Source: Halorubrum vacuolatum (GTDB lineage Archaea; Halobacteriota; Halobacteria; Halobacteriales; Haloferacaceae). Taken from it: a DNA stretch of 64,000 bases. Position numbers and translations under genes: made by a program. Positions 51,788 through 61,136 of this stretch are shown piece by piece. The number at the start of each line of letters is the position of its first letter. Position 1 is the stretch's first letter. The DNA is taken from the NCBI RefSeq assembly GCF_900188065.1, contig NZ_FZNQ01000008.1:62001-126000 (forward strand), written 5' to 3'. The notes under the pieces are model-generated. The model saw only the letters and a list, made by a program, of their open reading frames with translations, had not been told where the DNA came from and searched no databases.

Positions 51788-51988
51788 ATGCCGGATCCGA
51801 GACGACTCAGGGACAGCACACAGATCGTCCTCCCGTCCGCGGCCCTCTCCGGGCTCCGGGACGATATTCAAGACCGGTTCGTCGTCACGATCTTCGAGGA
51901 TGAGGGCCGTTGTCGGATCATCGGTAGTCCGGTCGAGATCAAACACGTGGGGCGATTCCTCGCACGCCACGGCGTTGCTGTCGCGTGA
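51788..51988 (+). CDS. Small conserved haloarchaeal protein (VNG_1110C-like)
   Basis: This 66-residue protein begins MPDPRRLRDSTQIVLPSAAL and continues with LRDDIQDRFVVTIFEDEG, then IIGSPVEIKHVGRFLARHGV, alternating strands and helices. I associate this pattern with a small haloarchaeal family named after VNG_1110C. Function is unknown. ATG 51788 starts the conserved part; the longer upstream frame is not supported. It is divergent from the DRG GTPase. Confidence 0.72.
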   Translation: MPDPRRLRDSTQIVLPSAALSGLRDDIQDRFVVTIFEDEGRCRIIGSPVEIKHVGRFLARHGVAVA

Positions 51989-52162
51989 GTCGTCCTCGAT
52001 GTCGCGTGTTTCGTGACCGATCGAATCGAACCCTGTCGGACCGGGATCGCTCCCGGTCGGCCGATCTCGCCGGAACGGATCGGATCGCTCGCCGATCGTC
52101 GACACGATACCTCGGGATTTGGCTCCGATGGTATCCCCCTCGACTCGGCCGTCGTCTCCTCC

Positions 52163-52606
52163 TCAGGTCAGAAGTTGCACCGTGATCACGACGAGAAAGA
52201 CGAGCCCGGCCGCGAACGATCCGGCGGCGACGCCGTGGGCGTTGCCGAGCCCGCGTCCACGTGCTCCAAAGTACGCACCGAGAAAGACGAACCCGGTGAT
52301 CAACAGCCCAACCAACCCGTAGACGACGTTGAGAAGCAGCGGCGCCGTTCCCTCGGGGAGCCCGAAGTCGCCGACCGCGAGGACGGCGAGCGCACCTACG
52401 CCGACGGCGACAACGACGAACGTCACGGACCAAACGGCGGGGGTCCGAACGAACGCCCGCAGCCGACGAACGGTTGTATCGTATCCGTCCCCCGACCCTT
52501 CCCCACGGGGTGGATTTCGCTGACCGCCGATCCGCGCGACCGCGATGAACGTGGCGATCACGAGCAACCCCATAAACGCCGTACTCAGGATGCCTATCGA
52601 AACCAT
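52163..52606 (-). CDS. Four-helix membrane protein next to the oxidase genes
   Basis: This 147-residue protein has four hydrophobic segments (ILSTAFMGLLVIATFIAVA; WSVTFVVVAVGVGALAVLAV; LLLNVVYGLVGLLITGFVFLGAYF; GVAAGSFAAGLVFLVVITVQLL). A glycine-rich loop (NPPRGEGSGDGYDTT) separates the first two. It is divergent from coxB and may be linked to oxidase assembly or unrelated. No family name can be given with confidence. Confidence 0.65.
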   Translation of the reverse strand: MVSIGILSTAFMGLLVIATFIAVARIGGQRNPPRGEGSGDGYDTTVRRLRAFVRTPAVWSVTFVVVAVGVGALAVLAVGDFGLPEGTAPLLLNVVYGLVGLLITGFVFLGAYFGARGRGLGNAHGVAAGSFAAGLVFLVVITVQLLT

Positions 52607-52833
52607 GATCTCGTTGTTACTTGTGGGTCCGGGCGTGCGTATATATAGCCTTCGTATGTCTTCATCGACGAGGCGGTTGCGAGCTCACCGGAACGCATCG
52701 GTTGTCGTTATCGTCCCGTCACTCGTCGGGGCTTTATTAGTTGATTACAGGTGAATCCACCTCCGCAACCGCTACGCTACAAAAGAGCTAAGTGCGCCTT
52801 CGCCAAGGGGATGATAAGAGCAGAGCGACAAAC

Positions 52834-53628
52834 ATGATAACATCACTTACCCTACAACAGGGTGCCGACTGGGACGCGCAGGCGGACGTGTTCAACGAGA
52901 TCTTCTTCGTCTTTCTCGCGCTGGGAACGGCGATCGGGATCATCGTCGTCGCCTACACGCTGTGGAACGCGTACAAGTATCGCGATGCCGACGGAAACGG
53001 GACCCCCGATGAGGACTTCGATCCGCCAGTCGTCGGTGAGCTTCCCACCGGCCAGGGCGGGCCGAAGGCGAAGAAGCTCTTTTTATCCTTCGGGCTGAGC
53101 GCTATCGTCGTCATCAGTCTGGTCGTCTACGCGTACGGCCTCCTCCTCTACGTCGAGGAGGGGCCGGACGCCGGGAGCCAGATCGAGATGGAAGGCGACG
53201 AGGACAACCTCGAGGTGCTCGTGGACGGGTTCCAGTTCGGCTGGGATTACACGTACGCGAACGGTCACACCGAGACGAACGAGATGATCGTCCCCGCGGA
53301 CACACGGATAGATATCGCGGTGACTTCAAGCGACGTCTGGCATAACTTCGGCGCCTCGGAGCTTCGCTTCAAGGCCGACTCCATCCCCGGTGAGACGGCG
53401 TACACGTGGTTCTCCGTTAGCTCCGATGAGCTCGAACAGACCGAAGACGGCGAACGTGCGGAGTTCATGGTCGAGTGCTTCGAGCTGTGCGGCTCGGGCC
53501 ACTCCCAGATGGACGGGACCATAACCGTGATGCCTCAGGACGAGTTCGAGGAATGGTATGACGACACCGAAAGCGACGACGAAGGGGTCGAGGAGTGGGA
53601 AGATGCCTTCGGCGAGGGGGGTGAGTAA
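52834..53628 (+). CDS. coxB: Cytochrome c oxidase subunit II
   Basis: This 264-residue subunit has two transmembrane segments (about 21-46 and 82-106) and an extracellular cupredoxin domain. The full CuA set is present: H170 (DVWHNFG), C215, E217, C219 (CFELCGSGH), H223 and M226. It accepts electrons, probably from a halocyanin-like donor because haloarchaea often lack cytochrome c. ATG 52834 follows a plausible leader of about 75 nt after a box A near 52733. The acidic C-terminus is unusual in length. Confidence 0.94.
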   Translation: MITSLTLQQGADWDAQADVFNEIFFVFLALGTAIGIIVVAYTLWNAYKYRDADGNGTPDEDFDPPVVGELPTGQGGPKAKKLFLSFGLSAIVVISLVVYAYGLLLYVEEGPDAGSQIEMEGDEDNLEVLVDGFQFGWDYTYANGHTETNEMIVPADTRIDIAVTSSDVWHNFGASELRFKADSIPGETAYTWFSVSSDELEQTEDGERAEFMVECFELCGSGHSQMDGTITVMPQDEFEEWYDDTESDDEGVEEWEDAFGEGGE

Positions 53629-53630
53629 CG

Positions 53631-56132
53631 ATGGCTGAGCTCCCACCGACGACCTCCGTCCGCCGCTGGCTCGTCACCACGAACCACAAGGACATCGGGA
53701 TCCTCTACACGATCACGGCGCTGTTCTTCCTGCTCTTTGGCGGCGTGCTTGCCCTGCTCATTCGCGTGCAGCTGTGGGACCCCGCGAACCAGGTGCTGTC
53801 CGGCCTGGCGTACAACGAGGCGGTCACCGCCCACGGGCTGATAATGGTGTTCTGGTTCCTCTCGCCGTTCGCGTTCGGCTTCGCGAACTACTTCGTGCCG
53901 CTGCAGATCGGCGCTGACGACCTCGCGTTCCCGCGGCTGAACGCGCTCTCGTACTGGATGTACCTCTTTTCGGGCGTTCTGCTCGGGATCAGCTTCTTCC
54001 AGGGCGGCACGCTCGATGCGGGCTGGACGATGTACGCCCCGCTTAACGTGCCGATGTACACACCGAGTATCGGGTCGACGGGGGCGGTACTCGCGCTGTT
54101 CATGTTCGTCGTCGGGGTGACCGCCTCGACGGTGAACTTCCTCACCTCCATACATCACTCACGTGCGGAGGGGATGGGCCTCATGGACATGCCGATGTTT
54201 ACGTGGTCCATCCTCGCGACCGTCTGGATGATGCTGTTCGCGTTCGCGGCGCTGCTCGCGGTCGGGCTTATCCTCGCGTCCGACCGCGTCCTTGGGAGCG
54301 TCTACTTCTCGGCGACCGAGGGTGGATCGCTGCTCTGGGGACACCTCTTCTGGTTCTTCGGCCATCCGGAGGTGTACATCGTCTTCTTCCCCGCGCTCGG
54401 GGTCATGCTGGAGCTGTTCCAGACGTTCTCCGGACGGCGGCTCGTCGGCCGGAAGTGGGTGATCATCTCGATCTGTCTGATCTCCGTGCAGTCGTTCCTC
54501 GTGTGGATGCACCACATGTTCCTCACGACGATCAACTTGGAGATCAAGACGCTGATGATGGCGACCACCATCGGGATCTCGCTCCCGTTCGACCTACTGG
54601 TGTTCGCGCTGATCTACACGCTGATCAAGGGCCGCATCCAGTTCACGACGCCGTTCCTGTTCGCCTTCGGTGCGCTGCTCCTGTTCATCCTCGGGGGCAT
54701 CACGGGCGTCTTCCTCGGCGCGATCGTGTTGGACTACGAGTTCCGCGGCACCTACTGGGTCGTCGCCCACTTCCACTACGTGATGTTCGGCGGCGCGACG
54801 GCGCTGTTCGGCGGGGCCTACTACTGGTTCCCGAAGATGACCGGGAAGATGTACGACGAGTTCCTCGGCAAGGTGCACTTCGTCGTCTTCTTCATCAGCT
54901 TCAACATGGTGTACTTCTCGATGTTCCTCGCGTGGGAGACCCCGCGACGTGTCTTCGAGTACAACCCCGCGTTCACGAGCATCCATCAGGTCGGCACCGT
55001 CGGTGCGTTCATCCTTGGTCTGAGCTTCTTCATCATGTTCTACAACTTCGCGAAATCCTACGTCTCCGGTCCCGATGCCGGCGAAAACCCGTGGGACTAC
55101 TCGCGGACGGCCGAGTGGGCGGTCTCCTCGCCACCGCCGCTTGAGAACTGGCCGAATCGCCCGTCGTACGCCTCGGGGAAACTCGAGTTCGTGAAGGACT
55201 ACGTCCCCGACGGGGGCCCGGCGGTGAAAGCCGACGAGGACGGAAACGCGGTCACCGACGGCGGTGACCACCATCCGGATCACATCCGCAAGTATCCATA
55301 CTGGGACAAACACGCGAGCCACGCCAGCATCTGGCCATTCCTGCTGTCGGCGGCGCTCGGCGTGTTGCTGTTGGGGCTTTCGGGGTTCAACCCTGCGACC
55401 GAGTTCCATTTCGGTAGCTCGCTTGCCGACTTCTCGATCGACATCATGAACCCGATCTATCCGGTGCTCACGGTCGTCGGGCTCCTTGCGCTGATATGGA
55501 CCGGCTGGAAGTGGGGCATGGAGGACTTCTATGCGCCGCCGAGCGAGTTCGCCGAGCGGTGGCCGTTCGAAGGCGTCGAGAAAGTGAAGCTGGGGATGTG
55601 GTTCTTCCTCGCTTCCGACGTGATGGTCTTCGGTGCGTTCATCAGCGCGGCCGTGTTCATCCGCTGGAACGCCGGGTGGGGCACGTGGACACCGATCCCC
55701 GACCAGCTACCTGGGCTGATCAACACGGTCGTGCTGCTCACCTCGTCGTTCACGGTGATCCTTGCGCTGGTCGCGTCTCACCGGAAGAGCCGAAAGGGGC
55801 TGCTTGCCGCCCTCGGCGCGACGACCGTCCTCGGTACGACCTTCCTCGCCGTGAAGGCCTGGGAATGGTGGACGAAGATCTACGTCGACGGGGTCTTCCT
55901 CAGCACGGCTGCTGAGCCGTATTCGGCCGTTCAGGCGTCGGTTTACTTCGTGACGACCGGCCTGCACGCCGTTCACGTCATCGGCGGACTGCTCATCGCC
56001 GTCTTCCTGCTCTATCGTACCTACCACGGCGCGTACATGGAGGACGAGCGACCCGTGGAGTTCTTCGGGCTCTACTGGCACTTCGTCGATATCGTCTGGG
56101 TCTTCCTCTTCCCGCTGTTCTATCTCTTCTAA
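53631..56132 (+). CDS. coxA: Fused cytochrome c oxidase subunits I and III
   Basis: This 833-residue fusion contains subunit I (about 1-530) and subunit III-like helices (about 550-833). Haem and CuB ligands are visible: [19 protein letters not shown] (with the Tyr cross-link region), WMHHMFL and [12 protein letters not shown]. The subunit III part includes [19 protein letters not shown] and [13 protein letters not shown] with [13 protein letters not shown]. Such CoxAC fusions are known in haloarchaea. Linker residues of about 70 acidic amino acids join the halves. The gene starts 2 bp after coxB. Confidence 0.94.
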   Translation: MAELPPTTSVRRWLVTTNHKDIGILYTITALFFLLFGGVLALLIRVQLWDPANQVLSGLAYNEAVTAHGLIMVFWFLSPFAFGFANYFVPLQIGADDLAFPRLNALSYWMYLFSGVLLGISFFQGGTLDAGWTMYAPLNVPMYTPSIGSTGAVLALFMFVVGVTASTVNFLTSIHHSRAEGMGLMDMPMFTWSILATVWMMLFAFAALLAVGLILASDRVLGSVYFSATEGGSLLWGHLFWFFGHPEVYIVFFPALGVMLELFQTFSGRRLVGRKWVIISICLISVQSFLVWMHHMFLTTINLEIKTLMMATTIGISLPFDLLVFALIYTLIKGRIQFTTPFLFAFGALLLFILGGITGVFLGAIVLDYEFRGTYWVVAHFHYVMFGGATALFGGAYYWFPKMTGKMYDEFLGKVHFVVFFISFNMVYFSMFLAWETPRRVFEYNPAFTSIHQVGTVGAFILGLSFFIMFYNFAKSYVSGPDAGENPWDYSRTAEWAVSSPPPLENWPNRPSYASGKLEFVKDYVPDGGPAVKADEDGNAVTDGGDHHPDHIRKYPYWDKHASHASIWPFLLSAALGVLLLGLSGFNPATEFHFGSSLADFSIDIMNPIYPVLTVVGLLALIWTGWKWGMEDFYAPPSEFAERWPFEGVEKVKLGMWFFLASDVMVFGAFISAAVFIRWNAGWGTWTPIPDQLPGLINTVVLLTSSFTVILALVASHRKSRKGLLAALGATTVLGTTFLAVKAWEWWTKIYVDGVFLSTAAEPYSAVQASVYFVTTGLHAVHVIGGLLIAVFLLYRTYHGAYMEDERPVEFFGLYWHFVDIVWVFLFPLFYLF

Positions 56133-56318
56133 GCGAGCGGGGGAGGACGGATTCCTCCCGTTTTGCGTCCGTTCGACCATTTCTCGCCGACCTTGACCGT
56201 CGTGTCCGTCAGTGGACGTGAACACGGTCGGCCTCCCTCGGCGCTCGTGAACAGCCCACCCCGACGAGCGCGAGCCTGATCTCCGTTGGCGTGTCCGGCG
56301 TTCGTCGCGGCTCGCGGA

Positions 56319-57074
56319 TCAGTACGCCGCGTCCCACCGGGTCGGTTTGATCCGGTTTGAACACTCCAGACACTCGACGCGGTCCATGGTATCGATGCTG
56401 ACGTTCGTGCCCTCACAGGCGCCACAGAGGTAGCCGTAGCGCTCGGTGTGGCCCTCGTCGGTGTAGACGGCATAAAACGGGGCGATCGAACCGCGGTTGC
56501 TCTCCTCGTAGGCGACGTGAACGGTCTCGCCGTCGTCCGTCTCGTGAACCTCGGCCGATTGCGCGTCCGTCTCCGTCTCGCCGATCCATTTCCGGTAGAT
56601 TCGCTCCTCGAACGTTTCGGACCCGATGTCGACCTCCTGTATCCCCGTGTGTTCGTACCCCTTCTGTTCATAAAACGCCGCGCCGGCCTCGTTTTCGGCG
56701 AGCACACGCCCCTCGATGGCGTCGACGTCCGCGTCCCGGAGCTCCCGTTCGATCCGGTCGAGCAGCTCCGAGCCGATCCCTCGTCCGCGTTCTTCCGGAT
56801 CCACGTGGATCCAGTCGATCTCGCCGACGCGTTCACGACGGTCGACGACGTAGCTCTCGGCGAACGCGACGACAGCACCGCCATCGATCGCGACGATGAA
56901 TCTCGTTGCGGGGTCATCTATCGCCTCTTCGAGGTCGGCACGGCCGTACCATCGCTCCGCGGCCTCCTCGAGGTACGTCTCCTCGACGACGTGTCCGTAT
57001 GAGGCAGTTAGTGAGTCCTTCGCTACCGTCCGTATCGGTTCGATATCCGCTGTGTCGGCGTCTCGGAGATCCAT
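56319..57074 (-). CDS. GNAT acetyltransferase with C-terminal zinc-finger-like domain (DUF5816-like)
   Basis: This 251-residue protein has a GNAT domain (about 1-165) with the acetyl-CoA-binding VDPEERGRGIGSELLDRIE segment and AGAAFYEQKGYEHTG. A C-terminal domain (about 175-250) carries cysteines in YLCGACEGTNV and VECLECSNR (two CxxC pairs) as in a zinc ribbon. The combination looks like a haloarchaeal fusion to DUF5816. The substrate is unknown. It lies among the oxidase genes but on the opposite strand. Confidence 0.84.
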   Translation of the reverse strand: MDLRDADTADIEPIRTVAKDSLTASYGHVVEETYLEEAAERWYGRADLEEAIDDPATRFIVAIDGGAVVAFAESYVVDRRERVGEIDWIHVDPEERGRGIGSELLDRIERELRDADVDAIEGRVLAENEAGAAFYEQKGYEHTGIQEVDIGSETFEERIYRKWIGETETDAQSAEVHETDDGETVHVAYEESNRGSIAPFYAVYTDEGHTERYGYLCGACEGTNVSIDTMDRVECLECSNRIKPTRWDAAY

Positions 57075-57228
57075 ACTGGCTGGTTCTCGGTCGAGGTATT
57101 AATAATCAGGCGGCGACACCGCTTTGGGATCGCGACGTCGCTGCCCTGTCACATTGAAAAGCGCGTGGTGGGATCGCCGTCCCGATCGGGTTGCAGTCAG
57201 TTCCCGGTTGTTGGTACACGTCGCCGGA

Positions 57229-57501
57229 TCAGGTGATCGAGTAGGTCGCAGCAGCCATCAACAGTAGCACGAGTGCGAGCGACAGCAGCATCAGGTAGGT
57301 GAGCGATTTGTTCTCCCAGCGGAGGTGCTGGAAGTAGGCGACGATGAGGAACGACTTGATCACCGCGGCGCCCATCGTCCCGGCGAACGCCTGCTGGTAG
57401 GTGAAGAACTGGTCGAACTCGAAGAAGATGAACTTCGCGAACGCGAGGACGATGAGAGCGACGTAGATCGCCGTGTACAGTTTCACCGAGTCGGACGCCA
57501 T
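57229..57501 (-). CDS. coxD: Cytochrome c oxidase subunit IV-like protein
   Basis: This 90-residue protein has three transmembrane segments (IYVALIVLAFAKFIFFEF; FAGTMGAAVIKSFLIVAYFQHL; TYLMLLSLALVLLLMAAATY). It fits the bacterial-type subunit IV family in length, and AAVIKSFLIVAYFQHLR resembles the conserved segment. It is a likely accessory subunit of the oxidase encoded at 52834-56132. It is the last gene of the minus-strand set that begins at 59927. Confidence 0.83.
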   Translation of the reverse strand: MASDSVKLYTAIYVALIVLAFAKFIFFEFDQFFTYQQAFAGTMGAAVIKSFLIVAYFQHLRWENKSLTYLMLLSLALVLLLMAAATYSIT

Positions 57502-57663
57502 TGTTAATGCGACAGTTGGCTTGCGTGCTTAAAGGGTTAACCATCCACCCTGCGATCGCCACATCGGTTCGGGATGCCGCCTGGGGATCGGGATCGTGTG
57601 GACACCCATCCCCATCGCTACCGTGAGAGCGCCGCGCCAGTCCGACGGTGACGAACCGACCGG

Positions 57664-57816
57664 CTACGACGACTCCCTCCTCGATTTCGGTCCCTTATGT
57701 CCTCCCCATCGTCTATATAAGTAGTACGCGACGAGGAACGGGACCGACCAGACCGCCACGCCGATGAAACCGTACCAGAGCCCCCAGAGCAGCTGTTCGG
57801 TTGGAAACGCGCTCAT
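57664..57816 (-). CDS. 50-residue single-helix membrane protein in the oxidase cluster
   Basis: This short gene (start MSAFPTEQLLWGLWYGFIGV) has one transmembrane segment (about 11-34, ending VPFLVAYYLYRR) and a basic tail. It is too short for most gene finders. It lies between the coxD-like gene and the DUF7313-like gene in the same orientation. Small hydrophobic subunits are frequent in haem-copper oxidases, so it may be one, but this is inference. Confidence 0.6.
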   Translation of the reverse strand: MSAFPTEQLLWGLWYGFIGVAVWSVPFLVAYYLYRRWGGHKGPKSRRESS

Positions 57817-57898
57817 CGTGTGTTATCGGTGGGTCCGGAGTATAAACGCTCCGTCCGGGATTATCACCGCTCTCCGGTGGAGTCACCCGCCGCGTTGA

Positions 57899-58348
57899 TC
57901 AGGCGACGATCACGTTCCAGACGGGTGCGACGAGGAAAAAGAGCGCGTAGTAGGCGGCATAAAACGTCACGAGCGCCGAGGCGGCGATCGCGCTTTTGGG
58001 TGCCTCGACGGTCATGTCGTTTCGCGCCTCGACGTTGCGGGCCTCGAATTCGAAGAGATCCGCGATGAGCATCGTCACGACGAGAATGGCCAGGACGGTG
58101 CCGCCCGTCGGCGCGTCGAGCGAGAAGAGGAAACTCAGGATGATGAGGCCGATGTTCGTGAACGCGTGTGGCGCATACCGTTCGACGTTGTCCCCCTCGG
58201 TGGCCTGCTCGATGTGCCGGCGGTGTGCAAGGTGCCGTGTCGCGAGGTTCGCAACCGCCATCACGAGGATCGCGAACGGCAGCATCGGCCCGACGACCGC
58301 GATCCAGTCGAGCGGAACGAGGAACTGCAGTGGGTCCATGTCGGTCAC
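57899..58348 (-). CDS. Haloarchaeal four-helix membrane protein (DUF7313-like)
   Basis: This 149-residue protein has about four hydrophobic segments (DWIAVVGPMLPFAILVMAVANL; IGLIILSFLFSLD; GTVLAILVVTMLIADLFEF; SALVTFYAAYYALFFLVAPVW). A polar loop with ATRHLAHRRHIEQATEGDNV has several His. I recall this as a haloarchaeal family near oxidase genes. Its start overlaps the NAD-kinase-like gene stop (ATGA). Function is unknown; assembly or structural roles are possible. Confidence 0.7.
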   Translation of the reverse strand: MTDMDPLQFLVPLDWIAVVGPMLPFAILVMAVANLATRHLAHRRHIEQATEGDNVERYAPHAFTNIGLIILSFLFSLDAPTGGTVLAILVVTMLIADLFEFEARNVEARNDMTVEAPKSAIAASALVTFYAAYYALFFLVAPVWNVIVA

Positions 58349-59247
58349 TCCGTGGACGAGTCATTAGAGTTTTTCCAATCGGGCGCGTCGTCGGCCCCGT
58401 CCTGTGACACCGAAACGAGATCGAACGTCCCGCCGGCGCGGATCCGAACCGGCTCCTGGGGACGTACCTCGCCCCGCACGATCCCGTCGACGGCAACCGC
58501 GACCGGTTCCCCCTCACGCTCCACGCTGAGCGTCGCGTCCCCGGGCACGACCCATCCGCGTCTCTGGATCCGAAACGGCGCAACCGGCGTGACGGTGAGC
58601 CCCGTACCCGGTTCCAGCGCGGGCGCGCCGGCGGTCCTCGCGTAGCCATCGCTCCCGAGCGGCGTCGCCACGACGACGCCGTCACCCCGAAAGGTTTCGC
58701 GCCGGCCGCTCCGGAAGGCGACGGCGTACTCCGATATCCGGGCGGTTTCGACGGTCATGAGCGAGACGCTGAGCGCGGAGCGGGCTCGGAGCCGTCCCTG
58801 ACTGCCGGCAGAGACCGTGAGCAAAGCGTGTTCCGTCCGCTGCCAGTCGCCGGTGACGAGCGCGCTGATCGCCTCCGAAGCGTCCGACCGGGCCGCTCCG
58901 AGCCTCCCGACGCCGATCGGCAGCATGGGGGTATCGGTCTCGGAAGCGCGGATCGCGGCGGCGGCAACGCCGCGCTCGCCCACGGCGAGGATCGCCTCCG
59001 CACGGTCGGGCGAAACGAGACGGGCGCCCGCGTCCTCGACGGCCGTGCCGAGTTCGTCGGTCGGCGTCTCGCCGGTGTCGTGTTCGTCGGTCGGCGTCTC
59101 GCCGGTGTCGTGTTCGTCGGCTGCGGCGTCGACAGCCTCATCGGGTTTCGTGGTGGTGACCGGTCTCGGGGCCTCTTCCCGGCCCCCCTCGCACTGGAGC
59201 CCGTCGCCGTCCTCGACGATCGCGACGCGGTCCACCGACTGAGTCAT
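58345..59247 (-). CDS. Degenerate NAD kinase-like protein
   Basis: This 300-residue protein has the beta-sandwich core of NAD kinases, with VVVATPLGSDGYARTAGAPAL matching the TPTGSTAYxxSAGGPI motif and VAVDGIVRGEVRP matching the C-terminal VDG region. But the catalytic GGDG is replaced (AILAVGERGVAA) and the NExxx motif is not seen. It therefore probably lacks kinase activity and may bind NAD-like ligands. The N-terminal linker has two 10-residue repeats (DEHDTGETPT). It overlaps the following membrane protein gene. Confidence 0.75.
   Translation of the reverse strand: MTQSVDRVAIVEDGDGLQCEGGREEAPRPVTTTKPDEAVDAAADEHDTGETPTDEHDTGETPTDELGTAVEDAGARLVSPDRAEAILAVGERGVAAAAIRASETDTPMLPIGVGRLGAARSDASEAISALVTGDWQRTEHALLTVSAGSQGRLRARSALSVSLMTVETARISEYAVAFRSGRRETFRGDGVVVATPLGSDGYARTAGAPALEPGTGLTVTPVAPFRIQRRGWVVPGDATLSVEREGEPVAVAVDGIVRGEVRPQEPVRIRAGGTFDLVSVSQDGADDAPDWKNSNDSSTE
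59052..59111 (-). repeat. Two perfect 30-bp in-frame tandem repeats
   Basis: Identical units at 59052-59081 and 59082-59111 encode DEHDTGETPT twice in the linker of the NAD kinase-like protein. A third, partial copy starts at 59112. Recent slippage or recombination is likely. Confidence 0.85.
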
Positions 59248-59297
59248 ACGCCGACCTGCGCGCGGGGGCGGTGAATAATCATCGGTTCACGCCACGG

Positions 59298-59927
59298 CTA
59301 CCCGAACGGAAGTATGGGAAGCAGCGTCGCGGCCGCCGCCTCGAACGTCGAGTCATAGACGTGGTTTAAAAGCAGGTAGGCGACCACCCCGAGCACGAGC
59401 GAGAGGAGCCACGAGGCCGCGGCGATCCGGCCGACCGTCGCATGCCGCGTCTCGTGCCGGAGTTCGTATTCGCTGTGGGTCAGCCCGAGGATGACCGCGT
59501 ACAGGACGACGGGAACCGCAAGCACCGAGAGGATGATGTGGATCGCGAGCATGATCAGATAGGCGATGTTTGCGAGGTCGGGACCCACGAAGTACTTCGT
59601 GCCGCCGCCGGCGACGCGGGGAAGGTACATCCCCAAAAAGACGATGATGAGCGCGAACGACGTCGTCATCGCCGCCGCGTGTTTTTTCACCTCCCCGCGA
59701 CGGATCCAGTAGATCCCGAGCGAGAGCGTCACGATGGTCACGGTGTTAACGGCCGCGATGGCGTGGGTGAGGATATCCACGGTGGCCCGGCTCAACTCGG
59801 GGAACAACGCCTGAAACTCGGGGACCAAAAAGACGCCGAGGACCGCGCCGTAACCGACGACGGTGAGCAGGAGGGTGAGCGATCCGGCGCGTTCCTTGGC
59901 GCCCGCTCGCACGCTGGCAACTGACAT
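59298..59927 (-). CDS. DUF420 membrane protein
   Basis: This 209-residue protein has five or six transmembrane segments and the DUF420-type segments ATVDILTHAIAAVNTVTIVTLSLGIYWIRRGEVKKHAAAM and VVLYAVILGLTHSEYELRHETRHATVGRIAAASWL. Conserved histidines (H62, H81, H157-like) are typical. Bacterial DUF420 (CtaM-like) proteins aid haem-copper oxidase assembly. It fits its place beside the oxidase genes. ATG 59927 (MSVASVRAGAKE) is preferred. Confidence 0.88.
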   Translation of the reverse strand: MSVASVRAGAKERAGSLTLLLTVVGYGAVLGVFLVPEFQALFPELSRATVDILTHAIAAVNTVTIVTLSLGIYWIRRGEVKKHAAAMTTSFALIIVFLGMYLPRVAGGGTKYFVGPDLANIAYLIMLAIHIILSVLAVPVVLYAVILGLTHSEYELRHETRHATVGRIAAASWLLSLVLGVVAYLLLNHVYDSTFEAAAATLLPILPFG

Positions 59928-60006
59928 AGGAATGCGTTGGGCGGGCACGGTAATTCCTCTTCGGATCTTCGCTCCTCGTGGGAACGCCCCCGCAGGATCG
60001 GTCGCC

Positions 60007-61053
60007 TCAGATCACGCCCGTCTTCGATGCGACCTCCACGGCCGCCTCCTCGCTGATCCCACCCTGCAGAATGGTGTATCGGTCGCGGATCTCGTGGGCG
60101 CCGGTGAACGCCTCGATCAGCTCCGCTTCGGTGATGCCGAGGCCCTCCGCGGTCGTCGGTGCGTCGAGCGACTCCAACGCGTTGCGGATCGCCCGCCACT
60201 GGCCGTCTTCGCCGTCGTGGAGGTACTCGGTCATTATCGAGGCGACGCCGACCTGGTGGCCGTGAAGCGCCTTGCCGGGCGCGATGCGGTCGAGTTGATG
60301 GGAGATCAGATGCTCGGCGCCGGAGGCGGGCCGGGAGGAACCGGCGATGGACATCGCGACGCCCGAGGAGACGAGCGCCTTGACGACGACCCACGAGGAC
60401 TCCTCCAAGCCGGGTTTGATCATGTCCGCGCTCTGGACGAGCAGCTCCGCGGTCATCTCCGCAAGCGCCCCCGCGTACTCGCTGTATTCGACGTTGCGCA
60501 GCCGCTGGGCCAACCGCCAGTCCTTCACCGCCGTGTAGTTGGAGATGATGTCCGCACAGCCCGCCGTCGTCAGTCGCCACGGCGCGTTCGCGAGGAGTTC
60601 GGTGTCCGCAACGACCGCGAGCGGCGGATCCGCGGCCACGGAGTGGCGTGTGTCGCCCTCGGGGATGGAGGACCGCCCGGAGACGATCCCGTCGTGGGAG
60701 GCGACGGTTGGGACGGAGACGAAGCCGACGCCGAGATGGTCGGCGGCCATCTTCGCGGTATCGATCGGTTTCCCACCGCCGAGCGCGACGAGGTAGCCCG
60801 GCTCGACGGCCTCCGCGGTCTCGATCAATGCTTCGACCGCATCGAAGGAGGCCGACTCCACGACCGCGGTCGCCGGGTCATCGAACTGGGCACGAACCCG
60901 GTCGCCGGCGATCTCGTTCGGTGTCGGGCTCGAAACGATGAGCGGTCGTCCCGAGAGATACAGCTCCGAGACCGCCTCGCCGAGTTCGTCAACGACCCCG
61001 TGACCCACGAGGACGCTTCGCGGGAGCTTTATCCATTTGGCTTTCTCGAACAT
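60007..61053 (-). CDS. egsA: sn-glycerol-1-phosphate dehydrogenase
   Basis: This 348-residue enzyme makes the archaeal lipid backbone sn-glycerol 1-phosphate from dihydroxyacetone phosphate with NAD(P)H. LVALGGGKPIDTAKMAADHLGV is the nucleotide-binding region. Metal ligands are probably D in GCADIISNYTAVKDW, H in SGAEHLISHQLD and H in LHGHQVGVASI. ATG 61053 (MFEKAKWIKLPRSVLVG) starts the conserved region; the upstream extension overlaps the next gene. It is a marker of archaeal origin. Confidence 0.95.
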   Translation of the reverse strand: MFEKAKWIKLPRSVLVGHGVVDELGEAVSELYLSGRPLIVSSPTPNEIAGDRVRAQFDDPATAVVESASFDAVEALIETAEAVEPGYLVALGGGKPIDTAKMAADHLGVGFVSVPTVASHDGIVSGRSSIPEGDTRHSVAADPPLAVVADTELLANAPWRLTTAGCADIISNYTAVKDWRLAQRLRNVEYSEYAGALAEMTAELLVQSADMIKPGLEESSWVVVKALVSSGVAMSIAGSSRPASGAEHLISHQLDRIAPGKALHGHQVGVASIMTEYLHDGEDGQWRAIRNALESLDAPTTAEGLGITEAELIEAFTGAHEIRDRYTILQGGISEEAAVEVASKTGVI

Positions 61054-61136
61054 ATCAGGCCGCTCTCGGCCGAGCGTCAAAGCCGTTGTCCATCGACGAT
61101 CGATCCGCAGGGTGGGAATCGACCCGCAGTGGCGGG

